A stretch of DNA of 64,000 nt. Origin: Daucus carota subsp. sativus (taxonomy: Eukaryota > Streptophyta > Magnoliopsida > Apiales > Apiaceae). The notes below the pieces were generated by a model. That model did no database searches and had not been told where the DNA came from. It saw nothing but the letters and a program-made list of their open reading frames with translations. The stretch covers positions 20,616,545 through 20,680,544 of the forward strand of contig NC_030386.2 of assembly GCF_001625215.2 (NCBI RefSeq). The letters are read 5' to 3'. The position numbers and the translations under genes are program-made. Positions 1 to 11,913 of the stretch are shown here, one piece after another (the stretch's first letter is position 1; each line of letters starts with the position of its first letter).

Positions 1-459
1 CGAAACAAACTAACAAGACGAGAATCCCTAAAGTTCAAAGAAATTATTTGGCGTTTTCACTACTACCTTATGTAACATTCAGTTTAAAAATCTATCGTTT
101 GAAATAACTGTTCTTTATATATTTAGATATAATTTGTAACTGATATCTATCCATAATTACACAAACAGTAAAGAGATTCTACTTGTCGGGGTAAAAATAT
201 TTTTATCCAAGCGCCTTTAAAACACGGTTTTAGTGTTTTTTACACGCATCCAACCATACAGATGAAAAATATTACACAAAACTAAGGATACATACAAAAT
301 TTTGTAAAATTTACACGTTAAGTTAAGAATATAATAATTTAACATTGTAAATTGTATATATTTCAAAATAGTAATTTAAGGGTTCCGATTTTATGTTCAT
401 ATGTGATTTAAAATTGCATCGTATATAATACCAAATACTATGTAACTTAGTATACTCAC

Positions 460-644
460 CATTTTTACGTGATCTATTTAGTTTTACAGTTGGATTTGCA
501 AATAAATCATTGGATATGTGAATTTTAAGAGCACTTGGGTAAAAAAGTCGTCTACTTATAGTACCTCCAACCTCGAAAATTGATGATTTACACTTAACAG
601 TAGAGAGCGTGCACATAAGATCAACTGGCAAAAGAGTAACTAGT
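460..644 (-). other. Exon-like open segment of unknown origin inside DCL1 intron 2
   Basis: On the minus strand this stretch is open for about 61 codons, is preceded by a TTAG acceptor and followed by a GTGAGT donor. It contains peptides such as PVDLMCTLSTVKCKSS and RRLFYPSALKIHISND. It is not Dicer sequence: the next DCL1 exon should encode the region after the QHEFETKQ block, and nothing like that is present in positions 1-689. It could be a captured gene piece within a transposon, an exon of a nested gene, or chance. I do not recognise the family. Confidence 0.25.
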
Positions 645-689
645 CTAACATAAAATATATAACAGAAAAGGGAAAAACCACAAAATTAC

Positions 690-2031
690 CTGTTTTGTTT
701 CAAATTCATGCTGCCACCTACGTGCATCCCAGAAATCTTGACCCATCTCACCACAGTAATGACCAACTTGGTACCCAGTTCGGTCACGAATGACCTCAGC
801 TTGCTGCAAAAGGATAAACAAATCTATGAATTCATTGGGATCAACTAATAGTGTGCAATGCCCAAGGAAAGTGAAATTTGGTCATGAATACACTTCACTC
901 CAGCAAAACTGCTCAAGTTATTACCTGATAAACCAGAGGAACCTTGGGAACCAAAAATACTGCAAGAAATTTCTTGTTTATCTTTTGCAGTCGGCTGCAA
1001 AGGCTTTTGATAAGTAGTACAGCAATGAGGGTCTTACCGGCCCCAGTTTCCAAAAAAGCTATAGTATTCCTATTTTCAGCTTGTTGAAGAACATCTAACT
1101 GGTACTTGCGGGCATGCTCCTCTATAACTTTCTCTTTGGGCTCTATAGCTTTCTTGACTTCTCCACTATTGTCATGTGTTTTATTTGAGAGCGCCTTAAA
1201 CTCTCTTGTTTGATCGGGTTCCCATGAACCAGGGCGATAAACCATCTCACCAGAACCCTTGGACCGATCCCTTTCCCAATAACCCCTGTTCTCCCTAAAA
1301 TCCTTTTTGCCATTAACAGATCCATTGTTTCTTTCACTTCTCCGAATTCGAGACCTGTCTCTCCTATCAGATTCTTCCCAGTCACGGGACCTTTTCCTCT
1401 CTCTAGGATTGTGGTTATTATTTTTATTCTTTCTGGCCAGGTAGTGATCCTGCTGATGGTGAAGCTGGGGCTTTTTGTCAATTCTGTCCGCGCGGTGGAT
1501 GATACCAGAGGAACGGTGGTGAGCTTCATCAGTCTGCCACTTGACACAATTCACATCTGGGGGATGAGTTGAAGAAACTTTATTATGGTCATTGTTTAGT
1601 ACAGAAGAAGAATAACTTTCATGTGTTGATTTAACCGGCAGTGCCTTGCTTGTTGCAAGTGCATTATCATCGGGTAAGAAGCTGTGATTTAAGTGTATGA
1701 TGGTTTCATCATTACTGTGAAACGACTTGTCCACCTCCTCCATCTCCAATTCATTGTTGAATTGGGATTGAGGGGGAGGAGGGGTAAAGCCAGCACCTTT
1801 CCTAATACTGTCAAGAATCCCATCTATGCCACCAAAGAAGCAAGGATCGAGAACGGAATCTTCTGGTTGCTGGTCTAAAGAAGAAGAGACAGGTGGAGGG
1901 GGAGGATGAAAATCACTAGGAAAAGTAATGAGATCATCACAACACATGTCCTCCTCGCAAGCATCTAGCCAGTAAGAGGATGATGCTATCTTCCTATTAC
2001 TATTACTAGCTTCATCACCATTATCATCCAT
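690..2031 (-). CDS. DCL1: Dicer-like 1 (DCL1), N-terminal exons 1 and 2, truncated by the window edge
   Basis: DCL1 is the nuclear RNase III that cuts plant primary microRNA transcripts. Exon 1 is 2031-925 (369 codons) and exon 2 is 803-690 (38 codons, phase 0); later exons lie left of the window. The start is the ATG at 2031. Residues near 24-29 read SYWLDACE and residues near 73-81 read FGGIDGILDSI, both hallmarks of plant DCL1. An Arg/Asp/Glu-rich region with RKRSRDWEESDRRD follows, probably containing nuclear localisation signals. The helicase part begins with EEHARKYQLDVLQQA and the Walker A motif ETGAGKT at residues 328-334, then VFLVPKVPLVYQ. Exon 2 encodes QAEVIRDRTGYQVGHY and QDFWDARRWQHEFE. 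The exon 1/2 junction falls between the two adjacent Q codons. Identity is very secure; the PAZ, RNase III and dsRNA-binding domains are outside the window. Confidence 0.97.
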
Positions 2032-2760
2032 GATGTAAGAAGCAAGCAATTATCGTTGTTCCGTAGCCACACCACTTGATAAGCAAACTAATAAAAATGA
2101 ATTGCCAAATGCATATACTGTATTAAGGTCAATAATGTAGACACCAATATCAATAAAAATCAATGTATATACATAAAATTAACCAGATAAGCAAATGGCA
2201 AGCATTAATTAATATATAAATGCACATATGAGTGTGTGAATGTGTGTACACTTGAGCATCAGCAAAAAAAATACTCATTTTATTCTTTATTGAATATTCA
2301 TCAATTGTGTATTTGTGTGTGTGTAGAGAGAGAGAGAGGGAGAGGGGGAGGGAGGGAGGGAGGGAGGGGGGGAGAGAGAGAGAGAGAGAGAGAGGAACCT
2401 GTGAATAGAGACGAGGCAAGAAACAAAGATGGAAGTAAATGGGAAGGAGATTAGCGTTGGATAGACCGTAGAAAACACGCAGAAGAAGTGAAATTAGTAA
2501 GGCTGGGTGGGTGGGGCTTGTTGTATAGGGAGAATAACAGAATAAATAAAAAAGGAGAAGAATAGTTGGTAAAGAAGAGCAGAAAGCTAACAAGACACAG
2601 AAACAAAATCAAAACAGCAATTTGTGTGTGTGTGTGGAGATTCTTGATTCTGTACGGTCTATCTTACGCTATTCTGCCCCCCTTTTCTAACCTCCGGCTT
2701 GCTTTCCAGTCTCTCTGTCTGGTCTCTCCTCTCTCTGTGCCTGCTTCCAAATAATAATTC
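2032..2760 (-). promoter_or_regulatory. DCL1 5' leader region, CT-rich on the coding strand
   Basis: Between a plausible TATA box (2782-2788) and the DCL1 start codon lie about 720 bases with no long conserved reading frame on the minus strand. The coding strand is strongly pyrimidine-rich, including the CT/CCCT tract at 2322-2394 and further CTCTCT runs near 2700-2750. Such leaders are common in plant regulatory genes. A leader intron is possible, because splice-like sites exist, but I cannot fix its borders without transcripts. Confidence 0.5.
2322..2394. repeat. GT/GA/GGGA compound microsatellite in the DCL1 leader
   Basis: On the plus strand a (GT)n run passes into (GA)n, then (GGGA)n with G-runs, then (GA)n again. 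On the DCL1 coding strand this is an uninterrupted pyrimidine tract of about 70 bases. Length variation among individuals is likely. Confidence 0.9.
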
Positions 2761-2781
2761 TAAGCTCTCTAACTATCCTTC

Positions 2782-2788
2782 TTTTATA
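2782..2788 (-). promoter_or_regulatory. Likely TATA box of DCL1
   Basis: The minus strand reads TATAAAA here, followed about 30 bases downstream by CT/GA-rich leader sequence. This predicts transcription starting near 2750-2760. It is inferred from motif and position only. Confidence 0.5.
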
Positions 2789-2901
2789 CTGCCGCACGAG
2801 GCCACGAGGGGAGCTAGGGTAATTTCATTGCATCTCTATTTTCCTTTAATTCTTTTTTCTTTGATATATAAGTGACGTGGTTTAGATGAGCTCTAAAATA
2901 A

Positions 2902-3365
2902 CAGGGGTGTATTGGATTGGGATTTTAAAGCATTTTTTTGCATTCATGAATTCCGAGGGTATTCGATTGGGATTGTTTGAAATCCATTAAAATCTCGAGG
3001 TATTCAATTGGGATTTTAAATTATGTTACAAAATCTGGTGGTATTCAATTGAGATTTTAAATTATGCTTTAAAATCCGATGGTATTCAATTGGGATTGTT
3101 TAAAATCCATTAAAATCTAATGGTATTCAAATGCTGATGGATTTTTTTTCATTTCATAAAATGATGGATTTTGTGGCATTCTTCGGTGTATTTTAAGTTT
3201 TTTGAAATCTCACCAAAATCAATGGGATTTTGAAGCATTTTACTTAAATCCTATCAACTCTGCGACAATTTATCAAGAATCCACACAAAATCAAAATCCC
3301 ATACAATCCATTAAAATCCATAGACTAAAAACAATCCATTAAAATCTCAATCGAATACACCCCCG
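2902..3365. mobile_element. Tourist/PIF-Harbinger-like MITE with internal sub-repeats
   Basis: The ends are inverted repeats: CAGGGGTGTATTGGATTGGG on the left, and the right end reads CGGGGGTGTATTCGATTGAG on the opposite strand. TAA flanks both sides (2899-2901 and 3366-3368), the 3-bp target duplication typical of PIF/Harbinger elements. The interior contains several imperfect copies of a TTCAATTGGGATTTTAAA-like unit near 2960-3130. It has no coding capacity, so it is non-autonomous. Confidence 0.8.
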
Positions 3366-3368
3366 TAA

Positions 3369-4310
3369 GTGTTTCTTGCTTAACGTCTGCTTCAATAAGT
3401 ATTTCTTGCTTAACGCCTGCTCCCGAGTTATATAATTAGGGCGGAAAGCAAGTGAAAGGGAAGTAAAGTCGGAAAGCAAGTGAAAAGGAAGTAAAGTTGC
3501 AAGACTTTCACTCCTGTTTGTGCTCCCGAAGTTTTTAAAAGAAAGAAAATAAGTGGAAGTGTATGTATATATAACATATTTTCACTCTAATATTGGGAAG
3601 AAAGTGAAAGCATATTTAGAAACAAGTGTTTTCTCTCCTAAAAAACTCAGGAGTAAGGCCTAAGATAAAAAGTGAAGTAGAAATTGGAAACAAGTTAAGA
3701 TTTATAAGTGATTAAAGTATTTGGTAAATAAGTAAAAGTCATGAAACAATAATTACTATTCTCAACTTCTTTTAAGTACTTCTTGACTTTTTATACATAC
3801 AATACGAATAAGTGCTTTAAACTTATAAATTTAGAAACCGGGCTTTTACGCCGCGACCAAACACCCCTGTAATCTCCCCAAAATGGAGTGTTTGGCCGGG
3901 TTTAAAAAATCCGGTTTTTGGATTTATATGTTAAAAACAATTTTTTGTGCAGTTTGTGAAAAAAAATAAGAAGTATCTAGGAAGCTAAAAATACTAGGTT
4001 TTGTTTCATGACTGGTCGACTTCTACTTCTTTCTCGAACACTTTGATCACTTATAAGTTTCAACTTACTCAAACAAAAAACACTTAGATTAAACTCACTC
4101 AAACGGCCCCGTAATACTGTAACGATTTGAATAATAACTAGTAACTAAATATAGTCTTAACTTGCTTCTAACTTTTGTTTCATTTTTTTTAACTTTAAAC
4201 GAGAATCGCTTAAACTCACTCAAACAATCCCTTAAATATCATGACATATTTAGTGATAACAACTAACCAAATATGTGTGTGAGAAGCTCAATAATGACAG
4301 AGGTAAAAAT
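3369..4310. other. Intergenic spacer with short tandem repeats and MITE fragments
   Basis: No gene is seen. Near 3372-3425 a unit containing TTTCTTGCTTAACG is doubled, and near 3438-3500 a unit containing GGAAAGCAAGTGAAA is doubled. Around 3860-3900, motifs of the kind ACCAAACACCCC and GTGTTTGGCCGGG look like abutting or nested MITE ends, but I could not pair both ends of any one element. Confidence 0.5.
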
Positions 4311-4815
4311 TTAATGGGCTTTTTTCATAACCACCTGACCTCTTAAAATTTTTTATAAAAATATCTTTGCAAACTTTCAATATTTTAAAAATATCATTTT
4401 TTTTTATAGATTATTTACAAAAATACAATTTACAACCTCAAATGCAACAACATTTTGCGATAGTTGCTAATAGTGGCAAATGAGAAATTAATTTGCAACA
4501 AATACAACTTGAAAATTCCGCAATCTCGTTTGTAAAGCCATTTGCAACAGTTGCAAATTAGAAATTTCATTAGCAACTTATGCGACTTCATTTGCAACCA
4601 TTGCAAACTGATGTTGCAAATGAAGTTGCGGAAGTTGTAAGTTGTAAACTGATGTTGCAAATGAAGTTGCGGAAGTTGTAAGTTGTATTTTTGTAAATAA
4701 TTTGGAAAAAAATTGTAGTTTTAAGAAAATCAACTTGACATTATTTTTATAAATAATTTGTAAAAAGTTGGTATATTTATAAATATTCCAAATTTAAATA
4801 TGCCAAAAAAGTATA
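4311..4815. repeat. Foldback (long inverted repeat) element with a TTGCAA-rich centre
   Basis: The left part (to about 4437) and right part (from about 4680) are imperfect inverted copies. TTATTTACAAAAATACAA at about 4409-4426 matches the reverse complement near 4683-4700, and the AT-rich outer parts also align. The centre repeats a unit with GTTGCAAATGAAGTTGCGG, including a tandem copy with about 42-bp spacing near 4611-4690. A similar architecture occurs at 60,855-61,195. Exact ends and target duplication were not found, so the boundaries are approximate. Confidence 0.55.
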
Positions 4816-4948
4816 TTATATTGTCAACATTGACGTTGACATAAATATATGATCATCATGGTGAAACATGAATACGATTTTGTTCATTCTGAATGATACA
4901 TCATCTAATTACACACTATAAATTTGTTCACAAATATTTAAATAATAT

Positions 4949-5160
4949 ATTTTTTCCGTTCTCTTTTACATGTCTTTTTGGAGGAAAAAATTTGTCCCAA
5001 AATACTTGTCCTATTTCTCTTTTCAAAAGAGTTTTTAAAATGTTTCTCTTAAAGAATATCCTTTGAATACAAGTTTCCATATTTGACTACAACACATATA
5101 CACATAAAATCAATTTACTAAAGTGCATTTGTCAGGAGTAGACAAAAAACTAAAATACTC
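4949..5160. mobile_element. Degraded Stowaway-like MITE fragment
   Basis: The left part (CCGTTCTCTTTTACATGTC, then AATTTGTCCCAAAATACTTG) matches the left part of the intact Stowaway-like element at 61,281-61,531. The matching right terminus is not present or is heavily diverged. No gene is seen. Confidence 0.5.
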
Positions 5161-6395
5161 AACTAATTTTTCCTTAAGATACAATTATAGTAGAAAATAC
5201 AATTACTAATATACCGATTTAGTGTTGTTTGATTAATATTTAATAAGTAAATGGTCAAAATTTCAATATTATGTTGCTTTAGGTTAGTAGCATTTTTTTT
5301 TTTTTTGAAACAGGTTAGTAGCATTTTTTTGATATGTATAAGTCATAATAACTTTGAGCGGATGCGTGAGTACATCCTAAATCAAGATATAAAGAACATG
5401 ATCAAAAATTGAGTTCCAAGAGGCTCTTAAAAAGCTTAAGAGCCTCTTCTCTCTCCTCTATTTTAGGAGCCATGTAGTAGCTCTTAACTTGTTTTTAATA
5501 ATAAAAAATCCATTCCCTCCGCTACATGAATTTGAATCTTTGACATAGTGGGTTTAGATATGAATAAAATTTACAATATTGATAAGATATAGAGAGCATT
5601 GTTGGAGTTGTCACTCTTAAAATTACACTACATTACTAAAAGTCATATTTTTTATATTATATTTAGGAGCATATTAGGAGACTATTGGAGATGCTCTAAT
5701 TAATTAAAATTTAACTTTTAAATTATGAAAGTTTATGAACTTTAAATTTTAGTATTTGATAAAATTTATGAACTGATATTTCTAATCATATCTTCTTACA
5801 TAATCAATATCATATAAAATTTCAAAATTTTAGTCACTGATAAAATTAATGAACTGATATTTCTAATTATATCTTCTTACGTAATAAATATCATATAAAA
5901 TTTCAAAATAAATTATGAGGAAAATATTATTTTAAATAAAATTACAAGAATATGTAGCATAGTAGTACAAAAATCAAACCAAACCTCCTCGGTGCATATA
6001 GTGTCTGAGGAGGGTAAACTGTAGGTATAATATCGAAAATCTAATTACCTAAATTTAATATCTTCAAATTAACAATTGTATTATTTTTTTTAATTTGACT
6101 AAGTACATACAATAAGAAACAAATTTTATACTTAACTTTATTAGAAGATTTTTCTTCAAAAAACTTTATTAGAAGATTTTTCTTCAAAAAACTTTATCAG
6201 AAGATTTTTTTGAATATGTTTATTAAATTTATACTTAATTAAGGTAAAAAGAAAAATATACAAAACCAGCACACGAGATATCGATTTGAGGAAGAAGAGA
6301 GTTCCGGTGTGGTTCACTCGCAGATAAATGAATCCTAATTGCTCTGTATTGTGTGTGTTTACATAAATCAGAGTGTGTGTATAGGTGAGAGAGAG
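5161..6395. other. AT-rich spacer with small repeats and the COG4 promoter/leader
   Basis: Three structures are visible. A 13-bp perfect inverted repeat (AAGAGGCTCTTAA, short loop, TTAAGAGCCTCTT) lies at about 5419-5449. An about 81-bp unit is tandemly duplicated at about 5757-5910. A 28-bp unit with TTAGAAGATTTTTCTTC is repeated nearly three times at about 6139-6210. The right end (about 6250-6395) should hold the COG4 leader, but I could not assign a clear TATA box. Confidence 0.5.
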
Positions 6396-9300
6396 ATGGA
6401 GATGGCGTCGCCGTCATCCAAGCCCAACAACAACGGCCAATTGGAATCAGAACAAGAAGACGAATCATCAAGCGTGAAATTCGGGAACAGAGAAGCCGTG
6501 GAAGAGGTGCGCAAGCTAACAGACGTGGGAGCAATGACGCGTCTCCTCCACGAATGCATCGCCTATCAGCGCGCTCTGGATCTCGATCTCGACAACATCC
6601 TCTCGCACCGCTCAGATCTCGATAAGCACCTCTCGCTTCTTCACAAATCCTCCGATGTTCTCGATTTCGTCAAATCCGACTCGCATCTCATGCTCTCAAA
6701 TGTGCGGTCTACTTGCGTTTTGGCTGATCAGGTTAGCGGTAAGGTCCGTGAACTCGATCTCGCTCAGTCTCGTGTTAATCACACTTTACTCCGTATTGAT
6801 GCTATTGTTGAGCGTGCTAATTGTCTTGATGGTGTTAGAAAGGCTTTAGTTTCGGAAGATTTCGAGTCCGCTGCGCAGTTTGTGCAGACTTTTCTTCAGA
6901 TTGATGATAAGTATAAGGATCCAGGGGGTTCTGATCAGAGAGATCAGTTACTTGCTGCTAAGAAACAGTTACAAACTATTATTAGGAAGAGATTGTCGGC
7001 TGCTATTGATCAGCGGGACCATCCGGTTATTCTCCGGTTTATTAAGCTGTTTTCGCCTTTAGGTCTAGAACACGAAGGATTGCAAGATTATGTTTCTTAT
7101 CTCAAGAAAGTTATTTCTATGAGATCGAGACTTGAGTTTGAGCAATTGCTCCAGCTTATGGAACAACAAATCAGTCAGACGCCCCCGCCTGTTGTTAATT
7201 TTGTTGCTTGCTTGACTAATCTGTTTAAGGATATTGTTTTGGCAATTGAAGAAAATGATGAGATTCTCAGGAGTTTATGCGGAGAAGATGGTATTGTGTA
7301 TGCTATAATTGAGCTTCAGGAAGAATGCGATTCTAGAGGTTCTCTCATTCTTAAAAAGTATATGGAATATAGAAAGCTAGCTAGATTAACTTCTCAAATT
7401 AATTCTTATAAAAGTGATCTGCTACCTGTTGGAGGAGTCGAGGGTCCGGACCCTAGGGAGATTGAAATGTTTCTGGAAGAGATCCTCACACTTACACAAT
7501 TGGGCGAGGATTACACTGAGTACATGATTTCAAAAATTAGAGGCTTGAGCTCTGTTGACCCTGAGCTGGGTCCTCGAGCTACCAAGACTTTCAGAAGTGG
7601 TAATTTTAGTAAAGTTGCTCAAGATATCACTGGTTATTATGTTATTCTCGAGGGGTTCTTCATGGTGGAGAATGTTAGAAAGGCTATCAAAATTGATGAG
7701 CATGTGCTTGACAGTCTCACAACGTCGATGGTAGACGATGTGTTCTACGTTCTTCAGAGTTGTTGTCGTAGGTCAATATCCACTTCAAATATGAATTCTG
7801 TTATCCCTGTCCTCAGTAATGCAGTGAGTTTGTTGGGCAACGAGTATAAAGAAGCTTTGCAGCAAAAAATTGGAGAGCCTTACCTTGGTGGGAAACTATT
7901 CTTAGGTGGTGTTGGTGTGCATAAGATTGGGACAGAGGTTGCTACTTCACTTAATAACTTGGATGTCAGCAGCGAATATGCCCTCAAACTTCGACATGAG
8001 ATTGAAGAGCAATGTTTAGAGGTGTGTGGCACACTGTCATTTAAATTACATGCTATTTTTTTTACACGAAGATGCATTGGGTCTTAGTATACTGCATTTA
8101 AGTTTTAGAATTCCTTTCAAAACTGCAAAAAGAAAGGCTTTAATTAATCAGGTAAATGGCCATAAGACTTGTGCTTTTCTCTGATACACGTGCTGCATGA
8201 AATGTTTTATATGCGATTATTTGACGTCTCTCGGTGACTTTTTGATGCCTCAACTGCTAACTATGATGTCATTCTATCTATTCTTGTGACCATATTCATA
8301 AATTTCTAGGTTAGAGAGTAGAATGCACTTATGCTCGATCTGCTCAAGCTAAGCTGATTCTTATTATATTTCACATGCGTTAGACATTTAGATTTTTACA
8401 TATTTAAAAACAATATATGATAGGGTTAAATTGTATGAGGTTGTTTGGATTATCGATCAAAAATGGGAATCAAAATTTGGAATAGAATATATGAGAATGA
8501 GGACAGACGAGGATTACATTGATTTGAAAATCATAAGGATTATGTAGAAAATGATATGCCTAAGTGATGCTAATGAAGTTCTTATTGCATTCAACTAAAT
8601 TACTCAGCCTAACACTGGCATGCAGAATTATGATTTTGATTCCTGTTAACCGAGCCATCTGTCACGAACCATCCGTTGGTCATGTGTGCCAATTGCATGG
8701 AATGTTTCAGATCGAAATAAATTGTAGCTAATAGACAGCCTATATGGAGTGAGCAAGAGTTTGTTACAATGAGTTAGTTTGTTTCTCAACTTGCTGCCGT
8801 GACTGAAGATTGTAAGATGCAGAGAACTCCTTGTTCTTCATTAATCAATCTTCAAAAAGAAAAAAAATAGTTTTACTGTAGTAGGTGTGTGCTTATTAAT
8901 TGCATCAGTCTTAACTTAGAAGCAGTGCAACATGTTTGTTTATAAATTATATTATGGGTCTGGGTCTTTGGCAATTGATTGTTGTAGCAAACTATCCGCG
9001 TTTTTTTTTTCTGCGATAAAAAACCACGTATAGATTGTTGTTAACGATCACTTGTCGTGGACCATCTCCCTTGTAATATTGTGTTGTAGGTTTCACTTGA
9101 TTTAGTGGATTTTGTAAACAGAAGGATTTAGTTGGTGGTCTTTCTCAATTAGTTAAAATCAGGAAATATTTGTTTTTTTTTTGCTAAGTAACCATGAAAT
9201 ATTTGACTGGGTACTGTGTGGTTGTTATATACCGATGAATTTGTTTCATACCCCCCCCCCCCCCCCACCCACCCACCCACCCACCCACCCACCCACCCAC

Positions 9301-10031
9301 ACACACACACACACATATATGTATGATATGTGATAATTCAAGCTTTCATGTTACCTGAGATAAATGGCATTTCGGTTAACTGAAACAAATGTTGTTATTA
9401 GGTTTTCTCTGCACCAGCTGATAGAGAGAGAGTAAAATCCTGTTTATCCGAATTGGGCGAGATGAGCAACAGTTTTAAGAAGGCCTTGAATGACAAAATG
9501 GAGCAGCTTGTTGCATCTGTGACACCTAGAATCCGTCCAGTGCTAGATAGTGTGGGAACAATCAGTTATGAGCTATCTGAGGCTGAGTATGCAGACAATG
9601 AAGTAAACGATCCATGGGTGCAGAGTCTTCTTCATGATGTTGAGACCAACATTGCATGGCTCCAACCTCTGATGACTGCCAACAATTATGATTTATTTGT
9701 TCATCTTGTCATCGACTTTATTGTTAAAAGGCTTGAAGTTATTATGATGCAAAAACGATTCAGTCAGCTGGGAGGTCTTCAACTCGACAGAGATGCTAGA
9801 GCTTTGGTTAGTCATTTCAATGGCATGACTCAAAGAACTGTCAGAGATAAATTTGCTCGCCTCACTCAAATGGCCACTATCTTGAACTTGGAGAAGGTAT
9901 CTGAGATTCTGGATTTCTGGGGCGAGAATTCAGGACCTATGACTTGGAGATTAACACCAGCTGAGGTGAGGAGAGTGTTGAGTCTGCGAATTGATTTTAG
10001 ACCTGAAGCCATTGCTGCATTAAAATTGTAA
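6396..10031 (+). CDS. COG4: Conserved oligomeric Golgi complex subunit 4 (COG4)
   Basis: COG4 belongs to the eight-subunit COG tether that captures vesicles recycling within the Golgi. Exon 1 is 6396-8021 (542 codons) and exon 2 is 9402-10031 (209 codons plus stop), joined at phase 0 between EEQCLE and VFSAPADRERV; total 751 aa, close to the family length. The chosen start is the ATG at 6396 (MEMASPSSK); the upstream in-frame ATG at 6339 would add an unconserved tail. Family signatures include the N-terminal helical segment (RLLHECIAYQRALDLDLDN, LRIDAIVERANCLDGVRKAL), the central HPVILRFIKLFSPLGLEHEG region, and the C-terminal part with DPWVQSLLHDVETNIAWLQP. The protein is soluble, peripheral on Golgi membranes and largely alpha-helical. 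The single 1,380-bp intron carries a C/CCCA/CA low-complexity tract. Identity is very secure. Confidence 0.97.
9250..9318. repeat. C16/(CCCA)n/(CA)n low-complexity tract in the COG4 intron
   Basis: A poly-C run of about 16 passes into (CCCA)n and then (CA)n and an AT stretch, about 90 bases upstream of the 3' splice site. Assembly length here may be unreliable because such tracts slip in sequencing. Confidence 0.9.
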
Positions 10032-10698
10032 TTTGTTTAAGTAATCTATAAGTTGATTTTGCTTTAATATTGTTGTAATTTCTATGACAAAATTTATGGG
10101 TTCTTTTGGTTATTACCGTCGAAGATTCAGAGATTTTTCTTTACAGGTGTTAGTATTTTAAGACTTCTATTACGAGTAAAGCAGCGTGAAGATTAATCAA
10201 CCCAACTGATTTAATTGGCTAACCACTGTTTGCCGCGATTTATATCTAATCCCCTGCGACTTTGAATCATCCCCTTCCACTTGCTGAATAATAAACATCA
10301 TTGTCTTTACTTCTATTTCTAGAGGATATCAAATGATTTTTTTAATATATAATTAATCAATATCATAAAAAGTGCTGATAAAATTACGACATAAGAATTA
10401 ACTGAAAATTAACTAAAGCTGATCAAAATTTAACCGAATAATTAATAAACAATCGGAATTTTCAGAAAATACCACTTATCAAATATGAAAAGGAAAAATA
10501 AGTTGGTTGATGAAGATAAAAAGAATTGTTCCAACAACTGTCTGAATAAATTAATGTCAACAGACACGTCATCACCTCCTTTTTCTCCACACTAAACTCC
10601 AAGTCCTCTCCATCTCCTTCCAGCAATTCTTCAATCCAAGTCTGTGATGATCTTCAAAACTTGTACACATACATAAACACATCACAACAACAATAATA
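10032..10698. other. COG4 3' region and AGB1 promoter/leader
   Basis: The two genes are in tandem and share this 667-bp gap. The first part is AT-rich and should contain the COG4 polyadenylation region. From about 10,560 the sequence becomes pyrimidine-rich (CTCCACACTAAACTCC and CATCTCCTTCC) and leads into the AGB1 start, consistent with an AGB1 leader. No unambiguous TATA box or other gene is seen. Confidence 0.5.
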
Positions 10699-11865
10699 AT
10701 GTCCGTCTCGGAGCTGAAAGAACGCCACACAGCAGCTACACAAACTGTTAATTCACTCCGTCAACAATTGAATCAGAAGCGATTGCTCCTGCTCGACACT
10801 GATGGTTCGTTAATTTCTACTCAGCAATTTGTTTATGAACTTGTGTTTGATTACAATTCATCTCTGTTTGTTTGATTTTGCAGTGGCAGGATATGCTAGG
10901 GCTCAGAACAAGGTTCCTGTTACTTTTACGCCGACGGATCTGGTTTGTTGCAGGACTCTGCAAGGCCACTCTGGAAAGGTTGTTGCTCCTTTTCGGTTAT
11001 GTCTCGTATTCGTAGTCGTATATGTGTCTTTGATTTTAGTTGTGTGTTTATGTTTATATTTATACATGTAGTTTAGGTTGTAATTCTTATCATTTCATCC
11101 GTGAAGTTTATGTGTTTAGGTAATAATTTCTTTGTTGCGTGTATGATTTGGGTTGTGAATTCGTGTAGGCACTATTGTAATCGTAAATGGAAATGTAGAA
11201 GTTGTGTTATGTATTTCATTGTTATGCTTTCATGTGTTTGTGACAAGGCATTGATTAATTGTATCGATGTTGTATAATGGAGTTTCTGATTAAAATGAAC
11301 AGGGATCGTAGGAATGTTATTTCATCCCTAAATTTGGTAGGAGCGAGTTCAGTTTTTAAGTTTACTAGTGGAATGTAAGAATGAATGGAAATTTTATACA
11401 TACATACATACATATATATATATACATAGGATTGCACTCCAGAAAGAACACTTTAAAAAAAGAACAACAAAGAACACTATCATAACACTTCATTTTTTAT
11501 AAAAAATGATTTGTTAAGATTATAATTACATGGTTAAACACCAATTAAACTTTATATATGAAATCTAACACCCCAAACTCATCCAAATTATTACTATGAA
11601 ATATTATAGAATCCAGAATAGAATCAAGAACAGAATCCAGAATAGAATCATGTAGATATATCTTTTTCACGATTATTTTACATAGAATCATGTTATTTTT
11701 AATTTATATTTATTGTTAAACATGGTGGATACTGTTTTTATTCATAATAAAACGTTAATCACCTTAAAATTTGAATTTAATTCAAGTTTTTGATGAGATT
11801 CTACATTTGATTCTAAAGTGTTCTGTGTTGTTCTTTTTTTAAGAGTGTTCTGTTTTGAGCAATGG

Positions 11866-11913
<48 letters not shown>

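Noticed and set aside
2150-2593. Frames rich in Ser/Leu/Pro across the DCL1 leader microsatellite
   Set aside because: Low-complexity translations of the CT/CCCT tract without conservation.
6396-10031. Two separate genes at 6,396-8,087 and 9,453-10,031
   Set aside because: The exon border at 8021/9402 joins in phase and restores one continuous COG4 protein of normal length.
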